A stretch of DNA of 42,666 nt from HyVt-337 sp964428895 (GCA_964428895.1 CAYRZU010000022.1:1-42666); one strand, 5' to 3'; shown: positions 31,727-41,467, counted from the stretch's first letter. The notes: generated from the letters alone by a model not told the origin. Numbers and translations are program-made.

Positions 31727-33613
31727 ATGAGTACGGCGGCCCAACAGGTGATCGGTTCGGTGTCGCGCTCGGATGGCGCGGGGCCCGGACGCCCGGTGGC
31801 GGTGGGATCCGAACAAATCGCCGCCTTCAAGGCGTCCATGCGGCGCTTTGCCGACCGTTTCGCCTCGCTGCCGGTAGCGACCCAGGCGACCTGCCCGGCC
31901 TGCGGACAGGTCGGGCCCGCCGCCTTCGAGCGGATCGGGCGACAGGTCGTGCTCACCTTCAACTGCGCCGACTGCGGCCCCAGGCGGCAGGTCCATCACG
32001 ATGCGATCTGGACCGATCTGGCCGGCGACGTCCCCGGCAGCGCCACGGCAACCTACCACGGCAGCCGGATTCGGCCTCTGCATCGCCGTTTGCCGCGGAC
32101 CGTCGAAACGCTCTGCCCGGACTGCAGCGCCGTGATTGTCGGCCGAGTCTTCGTCGAAGACGGCGCCGTCCATATCGAAAAGACCTGCCCCGAGCACGGC
32201 CACGTGCGCGATTGCATCAACAGCGACGCCACCCTCTACGCCAAGGCCGCCTGGTGGAGCTTTGAAGAACCGGCCGGGCTCGAAAAGCCCCACGTCACCG
32301 GCGGGGCCCATTGCCCCTCCGATTGCGGCCTGTGCAACCAGCACCAGTCGACCACCTGCCTGGGGCAGATCGACCTGACCAACCGCTGCAACATGGCCTG
32401 CCCGATCTGCTTTGCCAATGCGGGCGTTACCGGCCAGGTCGCGGAACTGACATTCGACCAGGCCGTCCATCAATTGCAGATGCTCCGCCAACTTCACCCC
32501 ACGCCCGCCACGGCCGTCCAGTTCACCGGCGGCGAACCGACCATTCACCCGGACTTCCTGCGAATCGTGGCCACCGCCCGGGACATGGGCTTCTCGCACA
32601 TTCAAATCGCCACCAACGGCATCCGATTGGCCGACCAGGCCTTCGCCCGCGCCGCCCACGAAGCTGGCCTGCACACGCTCTATCTGCAGTTCGACGGTGT
32701 CGGCGACGAACCCCACCGCCAGACCCGAAACTTCCCCGGCTTGTGGGATAAGAAACTGGCCGCCATCGCCAACTGCCGCGCCCTCGGCATGAAGATCTGC
32801 CTAGTGCCCACCATCCTCAAGGGCGTCAACGACCATCAGGTCGGCGAGATCTTCCGTTTCGCCGTCGACAACATCGACGTGATCAGCGGCATTAGCTATC
32901 AGCCCGTTAGCTTCACCGGCCGAATCGATGAGTCCCGGCGGCGCGCCCAGCGTTACACGCTTGGCGACTTGGCGAACGACATTGGCGCCGCCTCGGGGGC
33001 TTCACCGCTGCGAGACATGTACCCCCTGAGCATCGTCGTGCCGCTCAGCCAACTCCTGGAGGCCCTGACGGGCAAACCCAAGATTCGTTCGAGTTGCCAC
33101 ACCGATTGCGCGTTCGGGTCGTACTTCCTGGTCTCGCCGACCGGCCAGGTCGTGCCCTTTCCGCAGGTGATCAACGTGGAGGCGATGTTCACTCAGATGA
33201 ACCGCCTGGCCGCCCGGATTGCCCAGCGCGGCCGACCGACCTGGCTGGACAAGATCCGGGCCCTTCGCATCTTCAAACGCAACTTCAACGCGGCCGCCGC
33301 CCCGGAGGGTCTCACCGTTCGTCGCTTCATGCGATCCATGATGGGCATGCTCGATAAGAGCGTCGGCCGCGGCGATGGCGAGAAGCTCAACTACAAGACG
33401 CTCTTGTGCGCCGGGATGCACTTTCAGGATCGATACAACTTCGATGTCGAACGCGCCAAGCGGTGCGTTATCCTGTACTCGACCCCCGCGGGCCTGTTCC
33501 CGTTCTGCACCTACAACTGCGGGCCGGGCTATCGGGCCCTGGTGGAGTCCGCCTACGCCGAACACCTTGCCGGCGCCGCTACGGCCGCCGGAGATGCCGA
33601 CGGAGACTCATGA
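31727..33613 (+). CDS. COG1964-type radical SAM enzyme with N-terminal zinc-ribbon-like motifs
   Basis: 628 residues. Two CxxC-based metal motifs come first (CPACG...CADCG at about 60-90; LCPDCS...TCPEHGHV at about 128-160), then CPSDCGLC. The radical SAM core begins DLTNRCNMACPICFANA with cluster ligands Cys221, 225 and 228, and TGGEPT for SAM binding. Further cysteines occur in SCHTDCAFGSYFL and FCTYNCGPGY. This layout matches the MJ0619/tetraether-synthase-related radical SAM family, whose members act on methylation or on C-C coupling of unactivated carbons; the reaction here cannot be read from the sequence. GGAG lies 7 nt before the ATG, 22 bp after the activase-like gene. Its stop overlaps the next start (ATGA). 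Confidence 0.85.
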   Translation: MSTAAQQVIGSVSRSDGAGPGRPVAVGSEQIAAFKASMRRFADRFASLPVATQATCPACGQVGPAAFERIGRQVVLTFNCADCGPRRQVHHDAIWTDLAGDVPGSATATYHGSRIRPLHRRLPRTVETLCPDCSAVIVGRVFVEDGAVHIEKTCPEHGHVRDCINSDATLYAKAAWWSFEEPAGLEKPHVTGGAHCPSDCGLCNQHQSTTCLGQIDLTNRCNMACPICFANAGVTGQVAELTFDQAVHQLQMLRQLHPTPATAVQFTGGEPTIHPDFLRIVATARDMGFSHIQIATNGIRLADQAFARAAHEAGLHTLYLQFDGVGDEPHRQTRNFPGLWDKKLAAIANCRALGMKICLVPTILKGVNDHQVGEIFRFAVDNIDVISGISYQPVSFTGRIDESRRRAQRYTLGDLANDIGAASGASPLRDMYPLSIVVPLSQLLEALTGKPKIRSSCHTDCAFGSYFLVSPTGQVVPFPQVINVEAMFTQMNRLAARIAQRGRPTWLDKIRALRIFKRNFNAAAAPEGLTVRRFMRSMMGMLDKSVGRGDGEKLNYKTLLCAGMHFQDRYNFDVERAKRCVILYSTPAGLFPFCTYNCGPGYRALVESAYAEHLAGAATAAGDADGDS

Positions 33614-34101
33614 ACATGCGCTACGCTCTGCTAACGGTATGTGTCGTCAGTGTGGCCCTGGCCGGTTGCCAGGAGGTGTGGCCCTACTATGAAGAGGTGC
33701 TCGAATCAGCCAAGCGGCCACGTGACCTGACCATTGACGTGGACATGCCGGCCACGCTGACCACGGGCCAGGCCGTTCCGGTCACGCTAACCGTAACCAA
33801 CGGTACGGACACCGATATCGAGATCGTCTCTCCCTCCAGCGCCCAGGTGTTCGTGCGCCTGCAGCAGCAATTGTCGGCTGGCTGGGGCACCTACCGCGTG
33901 TACCCGCAGACCACGCTGACCGTTCTGACGCCGTGGACGCTCGCGCCCGGCGAGGCCCAAGTCTTCATTCTCGAACTGGTCGCCGCGGAAGACTGGCCCA
34001 CCCACGAGCCGCTTCGAATGATCGGCGAGGTCAACGGCTATCCGCTGGCCTCCGAGCCCGCCTACTTCCAGGTGAGTAGCCGCCCCGGAGGTCGCCGGTG
34101 A
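33610..34101 (+). CDS. Small lipoprotein between two radical SAM genes
   Basis: 163 residues: a lipoprotein signal (MNMRYALLTVCVVSVALAGC, Cys20) and one beta-sandwich domain with MPATLTTGQAVPVTLTVTNG and LAPGEAQVFILELVA, a pattern seen in BsuPI-like and other Ig-like domains. It would be anchored on the outer face of a membrane. It overlaps the previous gene by 4 nt and the next by 4 nt (GTGA), so its expression is tied to both enzymes. Its exported location contrasts with the cytoplasmic Fe-S neighbours and hints at a product destined for the envelope. Confidence 0.8.
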   Translation: MNMRYALLTVCVVSVALAGCQEVWPYYEEVLESAKRPRDLTIDVDMPATLTTGQAVPVTLTVTNGTDTDIEIVSPSSAQVFVRLQQQLSAGWGTYRVYPQTTLTVLTPWTLAPGEAQVFILELVAAEDWPTHEPLRMIGEVNGYPLASEPAYFQVSSRPGGRR

Positions 34102-35801
34102 TCGAACGGTCTCAGCCCGGCCCGGCCGACGATCGGTCTTACACCGGCGCAGCCGACAACACCACCGCCGCCGCGATCGGCAAGGCCTACGACCACGAGT
34201 TCGCCCCTTCGGCCGATCCCGACAAACGCCCCGAACGCCCCAGCGACGGGCGCCTCTCCAGCGGCGCCTACCTCCGTCGACGAACTGAACAAGCCGATGC
34301 CGCCACCCCCGCGCACCTGCAGCTTCAGTTTCACCATGCGCTAGAAGACTGGCTAGGCCGACGCCCGATCCGCTGGCTGCTGCGCCGGCTGGCCCGTTGC
34401 CATGCCGATGGGGCCACCACCCTCGAACGCGTCTTCAACAGCCTCCACAATCCTCACGCCTCGCCGTGGCAGAAGCTGATCTACGGCCCCCTCCACGCGC
34501 TGATTGAGCTCGTCATCGGCCGCCAAGCCGCCCGGAAGTTCAGCGCCCCGGACATTCAACTCCGGGCCACCATTCGCGGGATCAACATCGTCGCTGAGTC
34601 CGTGGGCCAGTTCGGCCTGACCATCCCGCAGAAGTTCTCTTCGCCGCTATTTGCGGTGTGGAACTTCACCAATCGCTGCAACCTCAAGTGCAAGCACTGC
34701 TACCAAGACAGCGACCACAACCGCCTCGCCGATGAACTGACGCTGGCTGAGAAACTCGACCTGGTCGACCAGATGGGCGCCATGTCCATGCCCATGCTGG
34801 CGATCTCCGGCGGCGAACCCACGATCAGCCAAGACCTCTTGCCGGTGGTTCGGCGGGCGAGTGGCTACGGCATGCATCTGTCGTTGGCGACCAACGGAAC
34901 CGCCCTGACGCCGCAACTGGCCGACGACCTCGCCGATGCCGGCATGCGGTACGTGGAGATATCGCTGGATTCGGTCGATCCGGCCCGCCATGACGCGTTT
35001 CGGGGCGTGGCGGGCATGTGGGATCGCGCTGTGGCTGGGGCGCGCCTGGTAGCGGCCCACGACCGATTGCGACTGGGCATTGCCACCTGCGTTCATCAGG
35101 GCAACCTTCACGAGGTCCGCGAGCTGATGGACTTCGCCGAGAATGATCTGGGGGCTGAGAGCTTTGCCCACTTCAACTTCATTCCGGTCGGGCGCGGCCT
35201 GAAGATGGTCACCGGTGATCTGACGCCCGCCCAGCGAGAGCGGCTCTTAGCGATTCTCAACGCCAAGATGCAGGCCGGCGGTATGGGCGTTATTTCCACG
35301 GCACCGCAACTGGGGCGGGTGTGCCTGGCCGGCGCGTTGGTGGGAGACGATCGCGTCGCCTGCAGCCACGCCGGGGGCGGCAGCGGCGCCAAGGCCCGAG
35401 TGGTCGCCAAGTACCTCGGGGGGTGTGGGGCGGGGCGCACCTACATCTGCATTGAGCCGGCCGGCAATGTGACCCCGTGCGTGTACCTGCCTCACCGCGT
35501 GATGGGCAATCTTTGGGAGCGGCCGCTCCGCGAGATCTTCCGCGAGAGCGTCTTCTGGGACATCCTCAACGACCGCGACTGCCGCCTACACCACTGCGAG
35601 GTCTGCACCTTCAAGCCCTACTGCGGCGGTTGTCGTGCCCGGGCCGACGCCTACTTCGGCCAACTCCACGCCGGCGATCCCGGCTGCATCTTCAACGACA
35701 AGCACTGGCAGGCGCTGGTGGACCAGGGGGTCGCGGTGACGGGCGAGACCACCGATCCGCAGCAGATGGACTTACCGGAGATGCCGCACGGGCTGGCTTG
35801 A
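34098..35801 (+). CDS. Radical SAM/SPASM enzyme with N-terminal helical domain
   Basis: 567 residues. The first 185 form an unrecognised helical domain (LQFHHALEDWLGRRPIRWLL...). The radical SAM core has NFTNRCNLKCKHCYQD with Cys194, 198 and 201, ISGGEPT, and a typical TIM-barrel half. The C-terminal SPASM region carries many cysteines: GGCGAGRTYICIEPAGNVTP, then CEVC and YCGGCRARADAYFG, enough for two auxiliary clusters. Relatives include peptide-maturing enzymes and the heme-pathway proteins AhbC/NirJ; no precursor peptide is evident nearby. Translation starts at GTG with GGAGGT 5 nt upstream, inside the preceding gene's stop. It is the last gene of the operon. Confidence 0.87.
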   Translation: MIERSQPGPADDRSYTGAADNTTAAAIGKAYDHEFAPSADPDKRPERPSDGRLSSGAYLRRRTEQADAATPAHLQLQFHHALEDWLGRRPIRWLLRRLARCHADGATTLERVFNSLHNPHASPWQKLIYGPLHALIELVIGRQAARKFSAPDIQLRATIRGINIVAESVGQFGLTIPQKFSSPLFAVWNFTNRCNLKCKHCYQDSDHNRLADELTLAEKLDLVDQMGAMSMPMLAISGGEPTISQDLLPVVRRASGYGMHLSLATNGTALTPQLADDLADAGMRYVEISLDSVDPARHDAFRGVAGMWDRAVAGARLVAAHDRLRLGIATCVHQGNLHEVRELMDFAENDLGAESFAHFNFIPVGRGLKMVTGDLTPAQRERLLAILNAKMQAGGMGVISTAPQLGRVCLAGALVGDDRVACSHAGGGSGAKARVVAKYLGGCGAGRTYICIEPAGNVTPCVYLPHRVMGNLWERPLREIFRESVFWDILNDRDCRLHHCEVCTFKPYCGGCRARADAYFGQLHAGDPGCIFNDKHWQALVDQGVAVTGETTDPQQMDLPEMPHGLA

Positions 35802-35818
35802 CTCACGGCGCAATTCAA

Positions 35819-35859
35819 AATGCGGATTGCGAGGTATCAGCAACTCCGCAATCCGCATT
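35819..35859 (-). terminator. Terminator between convergent operons
   Basis: A perfect 13-bp stem (aatgcggattgcg with cgcaatccgcatt, 15-nt loop). On the minus strand it is followed by TTGAATTG after the stem's own TT, so it best serves the FloA operon; it could also stop plus-strand transcripts. A third partial copy (gcaatccg) follows at 35862. Confidence 0.6.
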
Positions 35860-35877
35860 CTGCAATCCGAACGAAGC

Positions 35878-36414
35878 TCACCCCTTATCCCAAAGCTCCT
35901 GTTCGGTCCGCAGCGCCTTGGGCGGTGAGAAGATCTCGTGAAAGAGGATCGCCTTGCGGACGCTGTCTCTGCTGGACAGGTCCACCAGTCGTTTCATCGG
36001 CGCTGCGACGGGCAGGGGTTTTCGCTCGGCCGGGGCGGGCCTGGGCCTAGGCGGCTGGGCTTGGGCTTGCGGCTGGGGTTCGGGTTGGGGCGTCTTGTGT
36101 TGTTGACGTTTCGGTGGCGGAGGCGGCTCGGGCGGTTCGACCTCGATTCCCATACTCCGCAGCGCGGCGGCTGCCATAGCTTCCTGCGCGTCGGAGTGGT
36201 CCTGCGGCCCGGATGGGGGCGCCTGCGGGTCGCGCCGCATGTTCGCCGCCTTGCGTCGCTGGGAGGCCTGACGATGCTGTTCGTCCTCGGCCTCACCCAG
36301 CTTCCGCATGATCCACTTGGCGAAGGAAATCGCCCCCGCCACAAGCACGATGATGAGATAGATGAAGATCTCGCCGCCGTTGCCCTCAGCCAGAATGATC
36401 GGGTCCATCGTCAT
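35878..36414 (-). CDS. One-helix protein with proline-rich linker and conserved-looking C-terminal motif
   Basis: 178 residues: a membrane helix near the N-terminus (about 15-32, IFIYLIIVLVAGAISFAKWI), a charged helix (EAEDEQHRQASQRRKAANMR), a long low-complexity linker rich in Pro, Gln and Lys (about 92-140), and a C-terminal motif SVRKAILFHEIFSPPKALR. I recall similar 'EIL.PP.ALR' endings in planctomycete membrane proteins but no function. It starts 6 bp after the floA stop, so it is the last gene of the NfeD-FloA operon and may associate with FloA domains. An ATG two codons in is an alternative start. Confidence 0.7.
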   Translation of the reverse strand: MTMDPIILAEGNGGEIFIYLIIVLVAGAISFAKWIMRKLGEAEDEQHRQASQRRKAANMRRDPQAPPSGPQDHSDAQEAMAAAALRSMGIEVEPPEPPPPPKRQQHKTPQPEPQPQAQAQPPRPRPAPAERKPLPVAAPMKRLVDLSSRDSVRKAILFHEIFSPPKALRTEQELWDKG

Positions 36415-36420
36415 GAGGGG

Positions 36421-37461
<1,041 letters not shown>

Positions 37462-37565
37462 CGGACGATCCTTTCGTTGTGATCGCGGAATCCCGCGAGT
37501 CTGTCGTGTCAATACCACCTGGCTGCGCCCAACGCAAGCGATCCATCCGAATCGCCCGTTCGGGC

Positions 37566-38084
37566 CTACGACGCCGTCGACGATTCAGCCGATTCGATCG
37601 GCCGAACCACCACGTTGACCCCTTCGGATCGGATTACTTCAACGGCTTGGCCCTTATCGATCAGCCCGCCCTCGGCCAGGGCGACCACGCGCTTGCCATC
37701 CACGCGGACCGCCCCCGAGGGTCGAAGCAGCGTTTCGGCCACGCCGGTCTTTCCGATCATGGCTTCGAGCATGTCCGATTCGGGCGCTCCGCCCCCGGTG
37801 TCGGCCGGGATGCGGCGCAGGAACAACATGCGCCCCAGGGCGGTCTTGGGTAGCCATCGAATCATGACAACCACGTACACGGGCATGACCACGATCAGGG
37901 CGGCCAGCAGGATAACGCCGAATACTACCGAGAGCTGCCAGGCTAGGTACACCGCGCCGCCCAGACAGCCCAGAATCACCACCGTCAAGATGCCGAAGGT
38001 CGGCGTCAGCACTTCCACAATCGTCAGAACGAAGGCCGCCACCACCAGTCCGGTGATCAGGCTAACCTGTCCGAGCTCACTCAT
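37566..38084 (-). CDS. NfeD-family membrane protein with OB-fold
   Basis: 172 residues: two or three membrane helices in the first 85 residues (SLITGLVVAAFVLTIVEV; LTVVILGCLGGAVYLAW; GVILLAALIVVMPVYVVVMI), then an NfeD OB-fold with the family pattern MIGKTGVAETLLRPSGAVRV and GQAVEVIRSEG near the C-terminus. NfeD proteins pair with flotillins. AAAGGATCG lies just before the ATGATG. The start overlaps the end of the upstream protease-like gene by 8 nt, so translation is probably coupled. Confidence 0.88.
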   Translation of the reverse strand: MSELGQVSLITGLVVAAFVLTIVEVLTPTFGILTVVILGCLGGAVYLAWQLSVVFGVILLAALIVVMPVYVVVMIRWLPKTALGRMLFLRRIPADTGGGAPESDMLEAMIGKTGVAETLLRPSGAVRVDGKRVVALAEGGLIDKGQAVEVIRSEGVNVVVRPIESAESSTAS

Positions 38085-39711
38085 CATCGATCCTTTCCAC
38101 CACCACGCGATTGCCGTCGCGGTGCAACACCCGCACGCGCCGGCCGGGCTCAACGCTGTCGCCCTCGGTTACCGCATCGACCAACGCCTCGCCGAACCGG
38201 ACCTTCCCGATCGGCCGACACATGCCTTCCACCACGCCGATGTCGCCGGCGACCACGCCGTGGACCGGGGCGGCCTCGGTGGCCGTCGTCTGCTCGTACG
38301 GGCCCGCCGCCGCCAGGATCAGCTTGTTGGCGATCGGTATCTTGGGCAGATACTTGCTCAGAACCGCCACTCCTATGACGGCCAAGACCAGGCCCATCAT
38401 CAAGGAAAACAGCCCATCCGTGAAGAATTCCCAATCCAGATCCGTCCGGGGAATCGGCAACTTTCCGGGCGTGTTCGGTAGGATAATCGCCAGCAGGCCC
38501 ACCAGGATGCAAATCAGGCCCGCGACCCCCGCGATGCCGAACCCTGGAATCACCGCGACCTCCAGGATCAGCAAGACCAGTCCGATCGCCAGCACCGCCA
38601 TCTCCCACCACTCGGCCATGCCGGATAGGTACCGCGAGCCGAACACCAAGGCGAAGCACACGATGGCCACAAATCCCGGCACGCCGAACCCGGGCGAGCG
38701 GATTTCGGTGTAGGCCCCCAGGATGCCGAGCATGAACAGCAACCCGGCCACAACGGGGTGAGTCAGGAAGCGGACCAACGTTTCCGACCAGGTGTCGGTC
38801 AGTCGGTTCGCTTCGCCGGCCAGGCCGAAGTGTCTGAAGACGCCGGGCAGGTCGGAAAAGGACTGGTTGGCCAGGCCGATTTGGACGGCTTGTTTCCCGG
38901 TGAGGACGAGGACCTCGTCGTCGGCGTCCACGGTCCGAAGGTAGCGCCAGCCGGCGCCCGGGTCGGGTTCGTCGCCCGGAGGATTGGCCACTTTCTGGCG
39001 CCAGCCTTCGCCGGCGGGGTCCACGAGCTTCAGCTCGCCCGTTTGTTCATGGCGGACCAGCCAGACCTCGATCCCCATGGTAATCATGCTCTCACACAGC
39101 GGAATGGGATACCCGTTCTGCTCAGCCAGCAACCGGATCTCCGCGCGGGCGGGCGCTTCGAACTTGGCCCGCTCTGCCTCGGGGATCGGCACGAGCCCGC
39201 CCTGGCCGTCGATCAGGATCGGCGTGGCGGCGCCGATCTTGGTGCTGGGCGTTACGATGATTTCGTCACAGGCCAGCGAAATGATGGCCCCGGCGGAGTA
39301 GGCGTCGGGGTTCACGAAAGCGACGGTGTAGGCGCCCGCCAGGTCTTCCGTGATCATGTCACAGATGCGCTTCATGGGCCTGGAATCGCCGCCGGGGGTG
39401 TCCATGTCGAAGATCACCAACTCGGCGCCGCGGGCCTTGCAGAGCATGACCTTGCGTCCGATGGTGTCCGCCAGGGCGTTGGTAATGGGGTCTCGGACGG
39501 GGATCACGTAGGCGTCGGTGACCTCATCGGGGAGTTGAGGGATGGGGATCGTCGGCGTGCGGGGGGCGAACCAGCCGTCTTCGCGGAGGGTGGCGCCGGC
39601 CGGCGCGTCCGGCCAGTTCGGCGGCGCCGAGTCGGCCTCTTGAGCTCTTGCCCCCGCGCACAGAACCACCAAGACCAGTCCCAGCCAAACCAACTCGCAC
39701 GTTCGCATCAT
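38077..39711 (-). CDS. NfeD1b-type protein: ClpP/SppA-like periplasmic domain plus membrane NfeD domain
   Basis: 544 residues. Signal peptide (MMRTCELVWLGLVLVVLCAG, ending ARAQ), then a crotonase/ClpP-fold domain with FDMDTPGGDS and AYSAGAIISLACDE, where Ser139 is the candidate nucleophile. The Lys of archaeal NfeD (in YIKSLAE) aligns with Arg in EIRLLAEQNG, so protease activity is uncertain. Four or five membrane helices follow (about 345-470, e.g. VVAGLLFMLGILGAY), then a C-terminal OB-fold (GVVAGDIGVVEGMCRPIGKV). It is the first long gene of the NfeD-FloA operon and may process membrane proteins organised by FloA. The start has only a loose AGGGG upstream. Confidence 0.88.
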   Translation of the reverse strand: MMRTCELVWLGLVLVVLCAGARAQEADSAPPNWPDAPAGATLREDGWFAPRTPTIPIPQLPDEVTDAYVIPVRDPITNALADTIGRKVMLCKARGAELVIFDMDTPGGDSRPMKRICDMITEDLAGAYTVAFVNPDAYSAGAIISLACDEIIVTPSTKIGAATPILIDGQGGLVPIPEAERAKFEAPARAEIRLLAEQNGYPIPLCESMITMGIEVWLVRHEQTGELKLVDPAGEGWRQKVANPPGDEPDPGAGWRYLRTVDADDEVLVLTGKQAVQIGLANQSFSDLPGVFRHFGLAGEANRLTDTWSETLVRFLTHPVVAGLLFMLGILGAYTEIRSPGFGVPGFVAIVCFALVFGSRYLSGMAEWWEMAVLAIGLVLLILEVAVIPGFGIAGVAGLICILVGLLAIILPNTPGKLPIPRTDLDWEFFTDGLFSLMMGLVLAVIGVAVLSKYLPKIPIANKLILAAAGPYEQTTATEAAPVHGVVAGDIGVVEGMCRPIGKVRFGEALVDAVTEGDSVEPGRRVRVLHRDGNRVVVERIDDE

Positions 39712-39800
39712 GGGTATACCCCTACATGGGTCGCTGCCAGTCGCTGCGCGTTGCCTGGCCAGTTCGTATTCTATCCCCCCGACGGTGAGGGCACAACGGG

Positions 39801-40037
39801 TCACAGCAAACGGGTCAGGCCCAGGAGGATCAGAACCGCCCCGCCCAGCAACGGCGCGACCACCAGGGCCAAGAACCGCATGTCCATAAACAGCCAATCG
39901 GATTGGCTGGGCGCGCGGTTGTCGTATCCGCCGCGGCCGGAATCTTGCTCATCGCCGCCCGCCCATTGCCATAGTTGGATGATTCCCCACATCATGGCGG
40001 TGGCGCCCAGCGCGAGAATGGCGGTAGCGAGGATCAT
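39801..40037 (-). CDS. Small two-helix membrane protein leading the NfeD-FloA operon
   Basis: 78 residues: hydrophobic helix (MILATAILALGATAMMWGII), a polar Gly/Asp/Ser loop (GGDEQDSGRGGYDN), and a second helix (FLALVVAPLLGGAVLILLGL). It has a good predicted promoter 56 bp upstream but no ribosome site. It ends 89 bp before the NfeD1b gene with no terminator, so it is probably the first cistron of that operon. Not recognised. Confidence 0.55.
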   Translation of the reverse strand: MILATAILALGATAMMWGIIQLWQWAGGDEQDSGRGGYDNRAPSQSDWLFMDMRFLALVVAPLLGGAVLILLGLTRLL

Positions 40038-40092
40038 GGTAATGCTATGGACCTGAGGACGGGCCGACCGGAGTTGCCCGACGGCCGAAGGG

Positions 40093-40121
40093 AGTGTAGA
40101 GGCCCGGTCCATCGATGGCAA
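40093..40121 (-). promoter_or_regulatory. Promoter for the NfeD-FloA operon
   Basis: Minus strand TTGCCA (40121-40116), 17-nt spacer, TACACT (40098-40093); start near 40086. Confidence 0.5.
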
Positions 40122-40137
40122 GAACGGGCGGAAATGA

Positions 40138-40171
40138 AGATGGCCCGGGGAAGGAAGCGCCCGGGCCATCT
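40138..40171 (-). terminator. Terminator of the pseudo-receiver gene
   Basis: agatggcccggg and cccgggccatct form a perfect 12-bp stem with a 10-nt loop, 40 bp after the stop at 40211 on the minus strand, followed by TCATTT. Confidence 0.65.
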
Positions 40172-40210
40172 GGAATAGCGTGTTGGGGTGCAGTTGTTAG
40201 GCCGATGAGC

Positions 40211-40606
40211 CTAAGCCGACGCGGCGGTCGGTCGGCTGTGGCGAATGCCGATTGCGGCGTTCTCCAAGGCCGTCACGATGCCCTCATGCAGCTCCTCAGC
40301 ACGGAAGAGGGGCTTCATCAGTAGCTCATCGCCCCCGCGCTGCCAGGCGCGCCAGGCAATGTCATAACGGTCCATCCAGCCGGTCAGCAGGATAGCGGGG
40401 CGGTCCTTGATTCGACCGATCGCTTCGAGCACGCCGGAGTCGGCCAGTTCCGAGGCGACAATTGCCAAGTCCGGCTGCCATCGTTGCGCCTGCACCAGGG
40501 CCAGCGAGATCTTGGGCTGATGGACGACCAAATGAGCGTGCGATTCGAGATGGGTGGTCGCTTGCTGAGCGAAGCGCCAGTCGGGGTCGACGATGAGAAC
40601 TTTCAT
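40211..40606 (-). CDS. Single-domain receiver lacking the phosphoacceptor Asp
   Basis: 131 residues, all one CheY-like fold. Asp7 (LIVDPD), Thr75 (ILLTGW) and Lys98 (LLMKPL) are in place. The phosphoacceptor position, expected in PDLxIxD, reads PDLAIVASEL, with Ala51 where Asp should be; Glu53 is nearby. It therefore probably works without phosphorylation, or as a mimic of the active state. The second acidic residue (VDD) is also changed to VDP. AGGAGC 7 nt before the ATG fixes the start. No kinase or output domain is attached. The 291 bp upstream hold no gene; gggaac/gttccc (40646-40661) forms a small hairpin in the leader. Confidence 0.8.
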   Translation of the reverse strand: MKVLIVDPDWRFAQQATTHLESHAHLVVHQPKISLALVQAQRWQPDLAIVASELADSGVLEAIGRIKDRPAILLTGWMDRYDIAWRAWQRGGDELLMKPLFRAEELHEGIVTALENAAIGIRHSRPTAASA

Positions 40607-40897
40607 GATGGGCTCCTGCCTTTTTGACGGCCTACACAAGCCGCCGGGAACTCCCGTTCCCACTTGAGTTATCGGCAGGGACAGCCAGAAATGTTGAGGC
40701 TTGTCTTGAGGGCAATTGTGGATCCGCCGACCGGGGGAACTACGGCCAGACAGCGCAACTCATCTATTATCAGCAGTTACGAGAGGACGCCCAGGTGGCA
40801 AAAGCGGTATACTAAGAATATCGAAAATAATCATGCTCTTCGTCCGCGCAGACGGGTCCCGGATGTGGAAACCGGTGAAGATACCGTCAGTCCGGAG

Positions 40898-41467
40898 CTA
40901 CTTAAGGTTGCGGAAGAACCGCTGCTCGGGGAAGGCCTGGCCGGGCGAGTCGGTGTGCGGATCGAGGTCGCGGTAGAGGTACACGTTGGCCTCGGTAATC
41001 CGGCAGGCTCGCCGGAGCTGACGGGTCAGGCGGATCAGCGTGCTCAGCAGGGCTTCGGAGGGGCCCAGGCGCCCGAAGTCGCCCTCCAGGACCACGCCGA
41101 TGCTGTCGGCGTTGAAGTCGTCGTCGGCGGTGAAGACGTGACGGCCGGCGAGTTGGTCATCCCAGAGCTTCGTGGCGAAAACGTAGGGCTTGCTGTTGGC
41201 GTCGACGCCAACGCGGAAGTGGCACCATTGGGCAATGTCGCCTTCGGCGCCGGTGGCGTGGATGACGATCTTCTGCCACTTGGCTTCACGAAGAGAGATG
41301 TTCTGCGGCGTCAGCCAGCTTGCATCGGCCCCGGCGGACCCATACGCGGCCAACGGCTCGGCGTTCGGACGGATTGGAGCGGTCTCCATGAGCATCAGGA
41401 GAAATGCCCCCGCCGTCATCGCAACGAGCAGGACAACAAGCGTCGCTATCGTACGTTGGTTCGCCAT
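40898..41467 (-). CDS. Membrane-anchored PGRP/N-acetylmuramoyl-L-alanine amidase-like protein
   Basis: 189 residues: an N-terminal membrane helix (about 7-28, ATLVVLLVAMTAGAFLLML), then a compact domain with the amidase_2/PGRP pattern: KIVIHATGAEGD (first zinc-ligand His), SIGVVLEGDFGRLGPSEALL, and a late DLDPHTDSPGQAFP corresponding to the H.D...T.CPG.. zinc site. The Cys of CPG is Ser here, and the usual HR ahead of D is replaced, so zinc binding may be altered. It is either a cell-wall amidase or a muropeptide-binding protein. AAGG lies 8 nt before the ATG at 41467. It has its own promoter. Confidence 0.7.
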   Translation of the reverse strand: MANQRTIATLVVLLVAMTAGAFLLMLMETAPIRPNAEPLAAYGSAGADASWLTPQNISLREAKWQKIVIHATGAEGDIAQWCHFRVGVDANSKPYVFATKLWDDQLAGRHVFTADDDFNADSIGVVLEGDFGRLGPSEALLSTLIRLTRQLRRACRITEANVYLYRDLDPHTDSPGQAFPEQRFFRNLK

